NCBI GenBank assembly: GCA_001544655.2 | Contig: FCOD02000007.1 | Coordinates: 1 to 64,000 of the forward strand | DNA: 64,000 nt | Source of the DNA: Caballeronia turbans | GTDB taxonomy: Bacteria; Pseudomonadota; Gammaproteobacteria; Burkholderiales; Burkholderiaceae | Direction of reading: 5' to 3' | Shown here: in pieces, positions 17,738 to 25,942 of the stretch | How positions within the stretch are numbered: position 1 is the stretch's first letter | Layout of the letters: each line of letters opens with the position of its first letter | Translations under genes and position numbers: made by a program | The notes under the pieces: model-generated | Databases searched by the model: none | What the model saw: the letters and a program-made list of their open reading frames with translations, nothing else | What the model was told of the DNA's origin: nothing

Positions 17738-18766
17738 TTACACCGGGAACGGATTGCGTTCCGCGAATCCTTGCTGATGCCAATACGGGTACGCCGGCCG
17801 CACCGTGCTCGCCTCATCCAGTTTCTTCACCTGCTCGGCAGTCAGATTCCACCCGACCGCGCCGAGGTTCTGACGCAGTTGCTCTTCATTGCGCGCGCCG
17901 ATGAGCACCGTCGCCACCGTCGGACGTTGCAGCAGCCAGTTGAGCGCGATCTGCGGGACGGTCTTGCCGGTTTCCTCGGCGATGGCGTCGAGCGCATCGA
18001 CGACGCGATACAGGTACTCGTCCGGCACCGGCGGGCCCATGTCGGCGGTCTTGTGCAGGCGGCTCGTCGCGGGCAGCGGCTGGCCGCGACGGATCTTGCC
18101 GGTGAGCCGTCCCCATCCGAGCGGGCTCCACACGATCGCACCGACGCCCTGATCGAGCCCGAGTGGCATCAGCTCCCATTCGTAATCGCGGCCGATGAGC
18201 GAGTAATACGTCTGATTCGCGACATAGCGCGGATAGCCGTAGCGGTCCGCCACGTCGAGCGATTTCTGTAGATGCCAGCCCGAGAAATTCGACACGCCCG
18301 TATAGCGGATCTTGCCCGCGCGCACGAGATCGTCGAGTGTGGAAAGCGTTTCCTCGACAGGCGTCTTCGCATCGAAGCCGTGCAACTGGAACACGTCGAT
18401 GTAATCCGTCTGCAGGCGCTGGAGCGCCGCGTTCACTGCCTGGATGAGATGAAAGCGCGACGATCCGACCGCGTTCGGATCGTCCTGGTCGAAACGGAAC
18501 GTGGCCTTGGTCGAGACGATGACCTTGTCGCGCCGGCCCTTGAGCGCTTCGCCGAGTATCGATTCCGATGCGCCGCGCGAGTAGATGTCCGCGGTGTCGA
18601 ACATCGTGACGCCCGCATCGAGACAGATGTCGACGAGCTTGCGCGCCTCGCTCACGTCGGTTTCGCCCCATGCCTGAAAGAATTCGCCCTTGCCGCCAAA
18701 GGTGCCGGTCCCGAAGCTCAATACTGGAACCTTGAAGCCCGAAGCACCGAGATGTCGATATTCCAT
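17738..18766 (-). CDS. aldo/keto reductase
   Basis: A 342-residue NADP-dependent aldo/keto reductase of the YajO/Tas-like group. Visible features are LSFGTGTFGG near the N terminus, the catalytic Asp and Tyr in FDTADIYSRG, the Lys in VIVSTKATF, the His in YIDVFQLHGFD, and a C-terminal TVLIGARNEEQLRQN segment that binds the cofactor phosphate. It reduces aldehydes or ketones; the physiological substrate is unknown. It is monocistronic, on the same strand as the flanking LysE and ClC genes but separated by 115-140 bases. Confidence 0.85.
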   Translation of the reverse strand: MEYRHLGASGFKVPVLSFGTGTFGGKGEFFQAWGETDVSEARKLVDICLDAGVTMFDTADIYSRGASESILGEALKGRRDKVIVSTKATFRFDQDDPNAVGSSRFHLIQAVNAALQRLQTDYIDVFQLHGFDAKTPVEETLSTLDDLVRAGKIRYTGVSNFSGWHLQKSLDVADRYGYPRYVANQTYYSLIGRDYEWELMPLGLDQGVGAIVWSPLGWGRLTGKIRRGQPLPATSRLHKTADMGPPVPDEYLYRVVDALDAIAEETGKTVPQIALNWLLQRPTVATVLIGARNEEQLRQNLGAVGWNLTAEQVKKLDEASTVRPAYPYWHQQGFAERNPFPV

Positions 18767-18881
18767 TGCCTGTCCTCGTTAATGAAGTCGGAAGGCGCCG
18801 CGCTTCGTGCGTGAAACGCGGCGCAACGAACGTTCATCGACGAGACTACCGCAACCGTCCCGCGCATGCAGGACGCGGGCG

Positions 18882-20207
18882 CTAGCGTCTGGTCGCGGCA
18901 CGCTCGCCGAGCGAATCGTAGATCGGCGGCACGCGCAGGAGCATCGGCACGACCATCGCGGTGAAGCAGGCGGTGAGCATCGGCAGGAGCAGGGTGAAGC
19001 TCGCCGTCATCTCGGTGACGAGCACGATGCCCGTGACCGGCGCGCGCACCACCGCGACGAAGAAAGCCGCCATGCCGACCACCGCGAACGTGCTCGTGTC
19101 GCCGGCGGCGGGTGCCATGCCGGGGAACCAGTCGAGACAGACGCGGCCGAACAGAAGGCCCGTCTGCGCACCGAGCACGAGCATCGGCGCGAAGATGCCG
19201 CCGGGTGCGCCCGCCGCGTACGACACCGGGCCGAGTATGAAGCGCAACGCGAACATCGCCGTCACGCCCGCCAGGGTGCCGGTGCCGAGAAGCGCGCGCT
19301 CGGTCAGCGCGTCGCCGCCGCCGGCGAGGTCCGGCGCGAACCAGGCGAGCAGACCGACCGCCGCGCCGATCGTCGCCGCGCGCATGGTCGCGTGCTTCAC
19401 CGAGCCGGACGGCGCGACCGATTCGGCGGCGTCGAGCGTCCAGACGATGAGACGGCTATACGCCGCGCCCAGCAGTCCCAGCAGCGCGCCGAGCACGAGA
19501 TGCGCGCCGCTCATTTCGAAGCCGGGGAATGGTTGCGGCGGGACGTGAAAGTCGGGGAAGTCGCCATGCAGCAGACGCGCCATTGCGATCGCGCTCGCCG
19601 ATGCGCCGAGCGCCGCGACCGCCGTGCGGGTATCGAAACGGCGCGTCAGTTCTTCGAGCACGAATACGGCGCCCGCGATCGGCGCATTGAATGCGGTCGC
19701 AAGCCCGGCGCCCGCGCCGGCCGCGAGCAGCACCCGGCAATCGCCCACGTTGCGCCTGAAGAACCTGCCGACGGCATGCGCGATCGATGCGCCCATCTGC
19801 ACCGTCGGGCCTTCGCGGCCGAGCGCGAGCCCCGCGCCAATGGCGAGCACGCCGCCCACGAACTTGATCGGAACGAGCACGAGCGGCGCGGGCGGCACTT
19901 TGCCGTGCAGCACCGCTTCGACATGGGGAATGCCGCTGCCGCTCGCCATCGGCGCGTAGCGCGCGACGAGCCACGCGGCGAGCGCGGCGGCGGCCGATGC
20001 AGCGAGCACGACGAGCACGATCGCCGCATCGTGTCCCGCGTGCGCCCACGCAACGAACGCGTTGCGCCATGTATCGGCGCGTTCGAGGGCGAAGCGAAAG
20101 AGCACGCCGATCGCGCCCGTCGCCGCGCCCACGACGACCGATGCCGCCGCGAGCGCAACGAGTCCTGCGCGCTCGTCGTCCTGATGGGTGACTTCGTTAT
20201 CGTTCAT
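18882..20207 (-). CDS. clcB: ClC-family chloride channel/transporter
   Basis: A 441-residue integral membrane protein with the ClC selectivity motifs GSGIPHVE and GREGPTVQMG, and a third block GAPGGIFAPMLVLGAQ. ClC proteins in bacteria exchange chloride for protons or act as channels, aiding acid resistance. The gating-glutamate position in GREGP is present. The ATG at 20207 was chosen because it begins a typical short cytoplasmic leader (MNDNEVTHQDDE). It is divergent from the phospholipase D gene with 113 bases between. The symbol clcB is by family resemblance. Confidence 0.85.
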   Translation of the reverse strand: MNDNEVTHQDDERAGLVALAAASVVVGAATGAIGVLFRFALERADTWRNAFVAWAHAGHDAAIVLVVLAASAAAALAAWLVARYAPMASGSGIPHVEAVLHGKVPPAPLVLVPIKFVGGVLAIGAGLALGREGPTVQMGASIAHAVGRFFRRNVGDCRVLLAAGAGAGLATAFNAPIAGAVFVLEELTRRFDTRTAVAALGASASAIAMARLLHGDFPDFHVPPQPFPGFEMSGAHLVLGALLGLLGAAYSRLIVWTLDAAESVAPSGSVKHATMRAATIGAAVGLLAWFAPDLAGGGDALTERALLGTGTLAGVTAMFALRFILGPVSYAAGAPGGIFAPMLVLGAQTGLLFGRVCLDWFPGMAPAAGDTSTFAVVGMAAFFVAVVRAPVTGIVLVTEMTASFTLLLPMLTACFTAMVVPMLLRVPPIYDSLGERAATRR

Positions 20208-20320
20208 CGCGCAGGTCGCTCCGGAATCGGCAAATGCAACGAAGCGTATCACCGCGTCGCGCGGCGGGCATGGTGCTTGCAAAACGAAAGTCATTTCGCC
20301 GGGAGTGCTGTAAACAGCAG

Positions 20321-22621
20321 ATGACCCACGCAAACCACGACGAGCCGTTTTTCCAGCCGGGACGCAATTGCGCGAGCGTGCGTCACGCAGATCGCTTCAG
20401 CCTGCTCATCGACGGCGCGGATTATTTTCGCGTGCTGCGCGAGGCGCTCACGCGCGCCGAACGCACGGTGTTCATCCTCGGCTGGGACATCGACAGCCGC
20501 ATGAAGCTCACGCCCGAAGGCGCCGACGACGGCTATCCCGAAGCGCTCGGCGATTTTCTCCACGCGCTTGCTGGCGACAAGCGGCGGCTGCGCATCTACA
20601 TACTCGCGTGGGATTTCGCGATGCTCTATGCATTCGAGCGCGAGTGGCTGCCGGTCTACAAGATGGGCTGGCGCACGAACCGGCGCATCGCGTTCCAGAT
20701 GGACGGCAAGCATCCGCTCGGCGGCTCGCAGCATCAGAAGATCGTCGTGATCGACGATCGCCTTGCGTTCGTCGGCGGTCTCGATCTCACGCGCTCGCGC
20801 TGGGATACCACCGCGCACGCCCCGGACGAGCCGCTGCGCCGCGATGCGAACGGCGCGGCGTATCAGCCGTTCCACGACGTCCACACGATGTTCGACGGCG
20901 ACGCCGCGCGCGAGATCGGCCTGCTCGCACGCGAACGATGGACGCGCGCATGCGACAAGCGACTCGCGATCCGCGCGCATCGCGCCGCGCTTGCCCAGGA
21001 CCCGTGGCCGCCTTCGCGACGTGTCGATCTCGAGGACGTCGATATCGCCATCTCCCTCACCGAGCCCGACTATCTCGGCCGCCCACCGGTGCAGCAGATT
21101 CGCACGCAGTATCTCGACGCCATCGCGCGGGCGCGGCGCAGCATCTATATCGAGAACCAGTACTTCACATCGGGCACCGTCGGCGCGGCGCTCGCCGATT
21201 CGCTCGCGCGCGACGATGGCCCCGATCTTGCCATCGTCGTGCCGCGCAATCAGAGTGGCTGGCTGCAGGAAGTGACGATGGGCGTGCTGCGTGCGCGCCT
21301 GCATACGCTGCTCAAGCGTGCCGATACGCACGGCCGCTATCGCCTGCTGTGCCCGAGCGTGCCGAATCTGGGCGACCAGATCGTCAACGTGCACAGCAAG
21401 CTGATGATCGTCGACGATGAATTGCTGATCGTCGGCTCGGCCAACCTGAACAATCGCTCGATGGTGCTCGACAGCGAGTGCAACGTGTCGATCGACGCGG
21501 GCGCCGACGCGCGCATCCGCCGCGCGATCGCGACGATGCGCGACACGCTGCTCGCGGAGCATCTCGGCTGCGAGATCGCGGATATCGTGCGCGAGCGCGA
21601 CGCACGCGGCGGCATGAACGCCGCGATTCAGGCGCTGCTGCGCGAGCGCGACGCGCATCGCACGCTGGTGCCGCTCGACCCGCAAGTATCGCCCGAACTC
21701 GATCAACTGATTCCGCCCGAAGCGCTGATCGATCCCGAAACGCCGATCGCCGCCGACGAACTCGTCGATCAGTTCGTGCCCGCGGAGCGGACGCGCCCGC
21801 TCATCGGACGCTTTGCGCTGCTCGGCGGGTTCGCGCTGATGATCGTGCTCTTCGCGGCGCTGTGGCACTGGACGCCGCTCGGCGATTACGCGAACCTGAA
21901 GTCGCTCACGAACGCGACGCGCCATATCGACGCGTTGCCGTTCGCGCCGCTGTGGATCGTCCTCTGCTATGTCGTCGCCGCGGTCGTCTCGGTGCCGATC
22001 ACGCTGCTCATCGCGGCTACGGGCATCGTCTTCGGCGCGTCATGGGGCGGCATGTACGCGTTCTTGGGCACGATGGCCGCGGCCGCCATTTCGTATTCGC
22101 TCGGCAACTGGCTCGGGCGCGATGCGGTGCGCAAGCTGGCGGGCGCGCGCGTGAACCGGCTGTCCGAACGCGTCGCGAAGCGCGGCATCGTCGCGGTCGT
22201 CGTGTTGCGGCTCTTGCCGGTCGCGCCGTTTTCGATCGTCAATCTCGTCGCGGGCGCATCGCATATCCGCATGCGCGATTTCATGATCGGCACGATGCTC
22301 GGCATGGGGCCGGGCATCTTTCTGACGGTTGCGTTCGCGCATCAGCTCGTCGCTTCGTTGCATCGGCCGACGATCGGCTCGTTCGCGGTGCTGATCGGCA
22401 TCGGCGCGACCTTGATCGGCGTGTCGCTGCTGTTGCAGCGCTTTCTCGGCCGCGCGGATCGTCAGGAAACGCACGAAGGCGCGCCGGGCGATGCCGACAA
22501 GCCGCGCGCAAGCGACGAGGCCAGACGCGCGAGCGAACTGCGCGAGAACGGCACCATGCCGCGCGATGCGGCGGCGCGCGCATCGTCGAGAAACGAGCGT
22601 CCCGATGAGGTCAACCAATGA
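20321..22621 (+). CDS. phospholipase D-like protein fused to a VTT (DedA-like) membrane domain
   Basis: A 766-residue two-part protein. The N-terminal two thirds is a phospholipase D/cardiolipin synthase-like enzyme with two HKD motifs, HQKIVVIDDRLAFVGG and HSKLMIVDDELLIVGSANLN, so it can form a complete active site. The C-terminal third (from about residue 500) is a membrane domain of the VTT/TVP38/DedA type, with LPVAPFSIVNLVAGAS as its conserved loop and several helices, and a hydrophilic tail. VTT domains are linked to phospholipid scrambling, so the fusion suggests lipid head-group exchange coupled to movement across the bilayer. The downstream EEP hydrolase gene overlaps by four bases. 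ATG 20321 is a choice among upstream in-frame starts. Confidence 0.85.
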   Translation: MTHANHDEPFFQPGRNCASVRHADRFSLLIDGADYFRVLREALTRAERTVFILGWDIDSRMKLTPEGADDGYPEALGDFLHALAGDKRRLRIYILAWDFAMLYAFEREWLPVYKMGWRTNRRIAFQMDGKHPLGGSQHQKIVVIDDRLAFVGGLDLTRSRWDTTAHAPDEPLRRDANGAAYQPFHDVHTMFDGDAAREIGLLARERWTRACDKRLAIRAHRAALAQDPWPPSRRVDLEDVDIAISLTEPDYLGRPPVQQIRTQYLDAIARARRSIYIENQYFTSGTVGAALADSLARDDGPDLAIVVPRNQSGWLQEVTMGVLRARLHTLLKRADTHGRYRLLCPSVPNLGDQIVNVHSKLMIVDDELLIVGSANLNNRSMVLDSECNVSIDAGADARIRRAIATMRDTLLAEHLGCEIADIVRERDARGGMNAAIQALLRERDAHRTLVPLDPQVSPELDQLIPPEALIDPETPIAADELVDQFVPAERTRPLIGRFALLGGFALMIVLFAALWHWTPLGDYANLKSLTNATRHIDALPFAPLWIVLCYVVAAVVSVPITLLIAATGIVFGASWGGMYAFLGTMAAAAISYSLGNWLGRDAVRKLAGARVNRLSERVAKRGIVAVVVLRLLPVAPFSIVNLVAGASHIRMRDFMIGTMLGMGPGIFLTVAFAHQLVASLHRPTIGSFAVLIGIGATLIGVSLLLQRFLGRADRQETHEGAPGDADKPRASDEARRASELRENGTMPRDAAARASSRNERPDEVNQ

Positions 22622-23385
22622 CGCTGATGCACGAAGCCGGAATAGAAAACGAAGACCTGGCCGACACCCGCGCTCGCGAGTTGCGTATCGCGACGTATAA
22701 CTTGCATGGCGCGATAGGCATCGACGGCAAGTTCGCGCCGGAGCGCATCGGCGAGGTGCTCGCCGAGATCGATGCGGACATCTTCGCGTTGCAGGAAGTG
22801 CCGCTCGGCGGCAACGGCTCACCCGATGTGCTCGATGTGCTGCAACGCATGACGAACCTGCATGCTGTCGCCGGCCCGACGCTCGACACGCCCGAGCGCC
22901 GTTACGGCAACGCGGTGCTCACCCGCTATCCGGTGCGCGCGGTGCGTACACTCGATCTGTCGTTCAGAAGCCGCGAGCCGCGCGGCGCGCTCGACGCCGA
23001 CATCGACTGCGGCGGCGAACTATGGCGTGTAGTCGCGACGCATCTCGGACTTGCATCCAGCGAAAGGCGTGCGCAAGTGGAGCTGGTGTTGCAGAACTTC
23101 GATACCCCCGCGCTGCCCGTGATCCTGCTCGGCGATCTGAACGAATGGTTCGTGTATGGCCGGACATTGCGGCGTCTCGTCACGCACTTTCATCGCGCGA
23201 GTGCGTTGCGCACCTTTCCGACGCGCTATCCGCTCTTCGCGCTCGATCGCATCTGGGTGCATCCGGGCGAGCGCCTCATGCGTGTCGACGTGCATCGCAC
23301 ACGGCTGTCGCGCATCGCTTCCGATCACTATCCGCTCATCGCGCATATCGCGCATCGTGCGTTTGCATCGTCCATGCAGCGCTAA
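22618..23385 (+). CDS. endonuclease/exonuclease/phosphatase (EEP) family hydrolase
   Basis: A 255-residue metal-dependent hydrolase of the EEP fold. The motifs are TYNLHGAIG (N), LQEVPLGG (metal-binding Glu), NAVLTRYPV, VVATHLGLAS (His), LLGDLNEW (Asp/Asn), and a terminal SDHYPLIA (Asp-His). In the lipid context this family includes sphingomyelinase-like phosphodiesterases; in other contexts nucleases. Its start overlaps the phospholipase D-VTT stop (ATGA), so the two work together, which favours a phospholipid or phosphodiester role. No signal peptide is seen. Confidence 0.8.
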   Translation: MTLMHEAGIENEDLADTRARELRIATYNLHGAIGIDGKFAPERIGEVLAEIDADIFALQEVPLGGNGSPDVLDVLQRMTNLHAVAGPTLDTPERRYGNAVLTRYPVRAVRTLDLSFRSREPRGALDADIDCGGELWRVVATHLGLASSERRAQVELVLQNFDTPALPVILLGDLNEWFVYGRTLRRLVTHFHRASALRTFPTRYPLFALDRIWVHPGERLMRVDVHRTRLSRIASDHYPLIAHIAHRAFASSMQR

Positions 23386-23606
23386 AACGCATGACGTGTG
23401 CAACGCAAACGCAGCGAAGCACATCGCAAACGATGCCTTCATGACGCACGTGTCAGCGCCGCGCCACGAAAAACCCCTATAAAAACGATACAAAAGCGCA
23501 AAAGACTCGCACGAACTCGCTTGGCCTATGTAGAATCCGGCGTGATACGAACGCATCGGTGCGAACGTATTCGAATATCACTGACCAAAAAACAGGTAGG
23601 AGAAAC

Positions 23607-24065
23607 ATGCCGACTTCCGCTAAAACCGCTGCAAAGAAGGTCCCGGCCAAGAAGGCCACGGCGAAGACCGCCGCCGCACCGGCGAAGAAAGCTGCAGCAC
23701 CGAAGGTTGCCGCGAAGAAAGTAGCCGCGAAGAAGACCACGGGCGCTCCCTCGCCGATCAAGGATACGTTCACGAAGGCATCGCTCGCGACGCACCTTGC
23801 AGACCGCGCCGCCGTCGACCTGAAGGCGGTGAAGGCCGTGCTGGTCGCGCTGGAAGACACCATCCTCGGTTCGATCCACAAGAAGGGCGCTGGCGAATTC
23901 ACGCTGTCGGGTCTGCTGAAGATCTCCGCGCAAGCCGTGCCGGCTAAGAAGAAGCGCTTCGGCAAGGACCCGTTCACGGGTGAGGAGCGCTGGTTCCCGG
24001 CCAAGCCGGCAAGCGTTCGCATCAAGGCGCGCGCGCTGAAGAAGCTGAAGGACGCCGCGGCTTAA
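23607..24065 (+). CDS. HU-like DNA-binding protein with Lys/Ala-rich N-terminal tail
   Basis: A 152-residue nucleoid protein. Residues 1-50 are a histone H1-like tail of repeated KKA/PAKKA units; the rest is an HU/IHF domain (FTKASLATHLADRAAVDLKAV, then AGEFTLSGLLKI, and the DNA-contacting arm KDPFTGEERWFPAKPASVRI). HU proteins bend DNA; the tail should add non-specific binding. A strong AGGTAGGAG site precedes ATG 23607, and a hairpin terminator follows, so it is a monocistronic and probably highly expressed gene. Confidence 0.88.
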   Translation: MPTSAKTAAKKVPAKKATAKTAAAPAKKAAAPKVAAKKVAAKKTTGAPSPIKDTFTKASLATHLADRAAVDLKAVKAVLVALEDTILGSIHKKGAGEFTLSGLLKISAQAVPAKKKRFGKDPFTGEERWFPAKPASVRIKARALKKLKDAAA

Positions 24066-24121
24066 GTTTCGTCAGCCGGCGTTGTGGCTTCGGTTTCGTT
24101 GGCGAAATCGAAGCGCGATGA

Positions 24122-24163
24122 AAAAGAGGCCAGCTTCCCTTCATCGGGATGCTGGCCTCTTTT
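24122..24163. terminator. bidirectional rho-independent terminator
   Basis: A 13-base stem AAAAGAGGCCAGC (24122-24134) with GCTGGCCTCTTTT (24151-24163), extended inward by TCCC/GGGA. It has A and T runs on both sides and lies between the convergent HU-like and LysR genes. Confidence 0.85.
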
Positions 24164-24179
24164 GCTTTCGCGGTTTTGA

Positions 24180-25079
24180 TCAGCCGCGCACGTTGAATGG
24201 AGCGAAGATCTCGCCCAACCAATCCGCGAAAACCCGTACGCGCGCGGAGAGCTGACGGTTATGCGGATAGAGCACGGAGACCGGCATCGGTGGAGGGGCA
24301 AGGTCTGGGAGCACGACTTGCAGGCGGCCATGGGCGAGCGCATCGTCGATGTGATAGCGCGGCACCTGAACGATGCCGAGCCCCGCGATAGCCGCTTGCG
24401 TATAAAGTTCGACGCCCGACACCGACATCGCCGCTCTCAATTCGATGGTCTCGATACGCTCATCGACGGTGAATTCCAGCGGCAGCGCGCGGCCCGTCGC
24501 ACTCGACACGAAATTCACCGCGCGATGCGACGCGAGCGCTGCGAGATCGTCCGGCACGCCTTCACGCGCGAGATACGCGGGACTCGCGACGGTCACCTGT
24601 TCGAGCAGCGCGACGCGCCGGCCGATCATCGACGAATCCTGCAACGTGCCCGCGCGCAAAACGCAGTCGACGCCTTCGCGCACGAGATCGACGAGTCTGT
24701 CGTCCTCTCCGATGTGCAGTTCGATCTGCTTATGCCGTTCGAGAAACGCAGGCAGTCCCGGCATGACGAAGTGCCGCGCGAGCGTGCCTTGCAGATTCAC
24801 ACGCAACATGCCCTTCGGCTCCGCATGTCTGAACGAGCCTTCCGCTTCTTCGAGATCCGCGATCAGACGCACGCAACGCCGATAGTGCTCTTCGCCATCA
24901 TGCGTGAGGCGCACCGTGCGCGTCGTGCGTTCGAGCAGGCGCGCGCCGAGCCGCTCTTCCATGCGCTTCATCAGATTGGTGACGGTGGCACGCGGTATCT
25001 GCAAATCGTCGGCGGCCTGCGTGAAGCTGTGCCGCTCCGCGATACGCACGAATACCTGCATTTCCTGGAATCGATCCAT
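24180..25079 (-). CDS. LysR-family transcriptional regulator
   Basis: A 299-residue LysR regulator with a winged helix-turn-helix (FVRIAERHSFTQAADDLQIP, then ATVTNLMKRMEERLGARLLERT) and an effector-binding domain. It is close to the AaeR/DmlR-like subgroup. It is divergent from the SDR gene at 25194, the usual layout for a LysR regulator and its target, with 114 bases of shared promoter. Effector unknown. Confidence 0.88.
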   Translation of the reverse strand: MDRFQEMQVFVRIAERHSFTQAADDLQIPRATVTNLMKRMEERLGARLLERTTRTVRLTHDGEEHYRRCVRLIADLEEAEGSFRHAEPKGMLRVNLQGTLARHFVMPGLPAFLERHKQIELHIGEDDRLVDLVREGVDCVLRAGTLQDSSMIGRRVALLEQVTVASPAYLAREGVPDDLAALASHRAVNFVSSATGRALPLEFTVDERIETIELRAAMSVSGVELYTQAAIAGLGIVQVPRYHIDDALAHGRLQVVLPDLAPPPMPVSVLYPHNRQLSARVRVFADWLGEIFAPFNVRG

Positions 25080-25193
25080 GGGCTCGAGATTGTTGAAGCA
25101 ACTGGAACGATGATACTAAGCCACACGCGATGATCGCGGAAACGGAATGATTCATCATGCTTGCCATCGAACAGCTTACTTTGGGAGCACATC

Positions 25194-25937
25194 ATGAATC
25201 AGATCGATTCGAAGCGCGTTGCCATCGTCACGGGTGCGTCGCGCGGCATCGGCGCGCAGATCGCACGGCGTCTCGCACGCGACGGCTTCGCGGTTGCGGT
25301 GAACTATGCGGCGAGCGCGAAGGAAGCGGATGCGCTCGTTGCCGAATTGCGCGAAGCAGGCAGCGCATCGATCGCGGTGAAGGCGGATGTTGCCAGACCC
25401 GACGACGTGCGCCGTATGTTCGAGACCGTCGAAGCGGAACTCGGCCCGGTCGACGCGCTGATCAACAACGCCGGCGTGCTGACGACCACGCCACTCGCCG
25501 ACACGAGCGACGCGCTCTACGACAAGACCTTCGGCATCAACGTGCGCGGCACGTTCAACACGCTTCGCGAAGCGGCGGCGCGCATGAACGGCGGCGGGCG
25601 TATCGTCAATTTTTCGAGCACGACGCTCGCGCTCAACATGCCGGGCTATGCGATCTACAACGCGACGAAGGCCGCGGTCGAATCGTTCACGCATGTGTTC
25701 GCGAAGGAATTGCGCGGGCGCGGCATCACGGTGAACGCGGTCGCGCCGGGGCCGGTGGCGACGTCGCTCTTCCTCGACGGCAAGACCGACGAACAGATCG
25801 CCACGTTCTCGAAGATGGCGCCGCTGGAAAGACTCGGTCAGCCGGACGATATCGCGTCGGTCGTCGCGTTTCTCGTCGGGCCGAATGCCGGTTGGGTCAA
25901 CGGGCAAGTGCTGCGCGCGAACGGCGGCATCGCCTGA
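25194..25937 (+). CDS. SDR-family oxidoreductase
   Basis: A 247-residue classical short-chain dehydrogenase: TGASRGIGAQIA cofactor loop, NNAG, catalytic Ser in NFSSTTLAL, YNATK for Tyr and Lys, and a C-terminal LRANGGIA ending. Resembles 3-oxoacyl-ACP reductase-like or sugar dehydrogenases of unassigned substrate. ATG 25194 follows a GGGAG site at ideal distance. It is divergently paired with a LysR regulator that probably controls it. Confidence 0.85.
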   Translation: MNQIDSKRVAIVTGASRGIGAQIARRLARDGFAVAVNYAASAKEADALVAELREAGSASIAVKADVARPDDVRRMFETVEAELGPVDALINNAGVLTTTPLADTSDALYDKTFGINVRGTFNTLREAAARMNGGGRIVNFSSTTLALNMPGYAIYNATKAAVESFTHVFAKELRGRGITVNAVAPGPVATSLFLDGKTDEQIATFSKMAPLERLGQPDDIASVVAFLVGPNAGWVNGQVLRANGGIA

Positions 25938-25942
25938 AACGT

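Noticed and set aside
18807-20324. 505-codon plus-strand open frame opposite the ClC gene
   Set aside because: Arg/Glu/His-rich shadow; the minus strand codes a clear ClC protein with its motifs.
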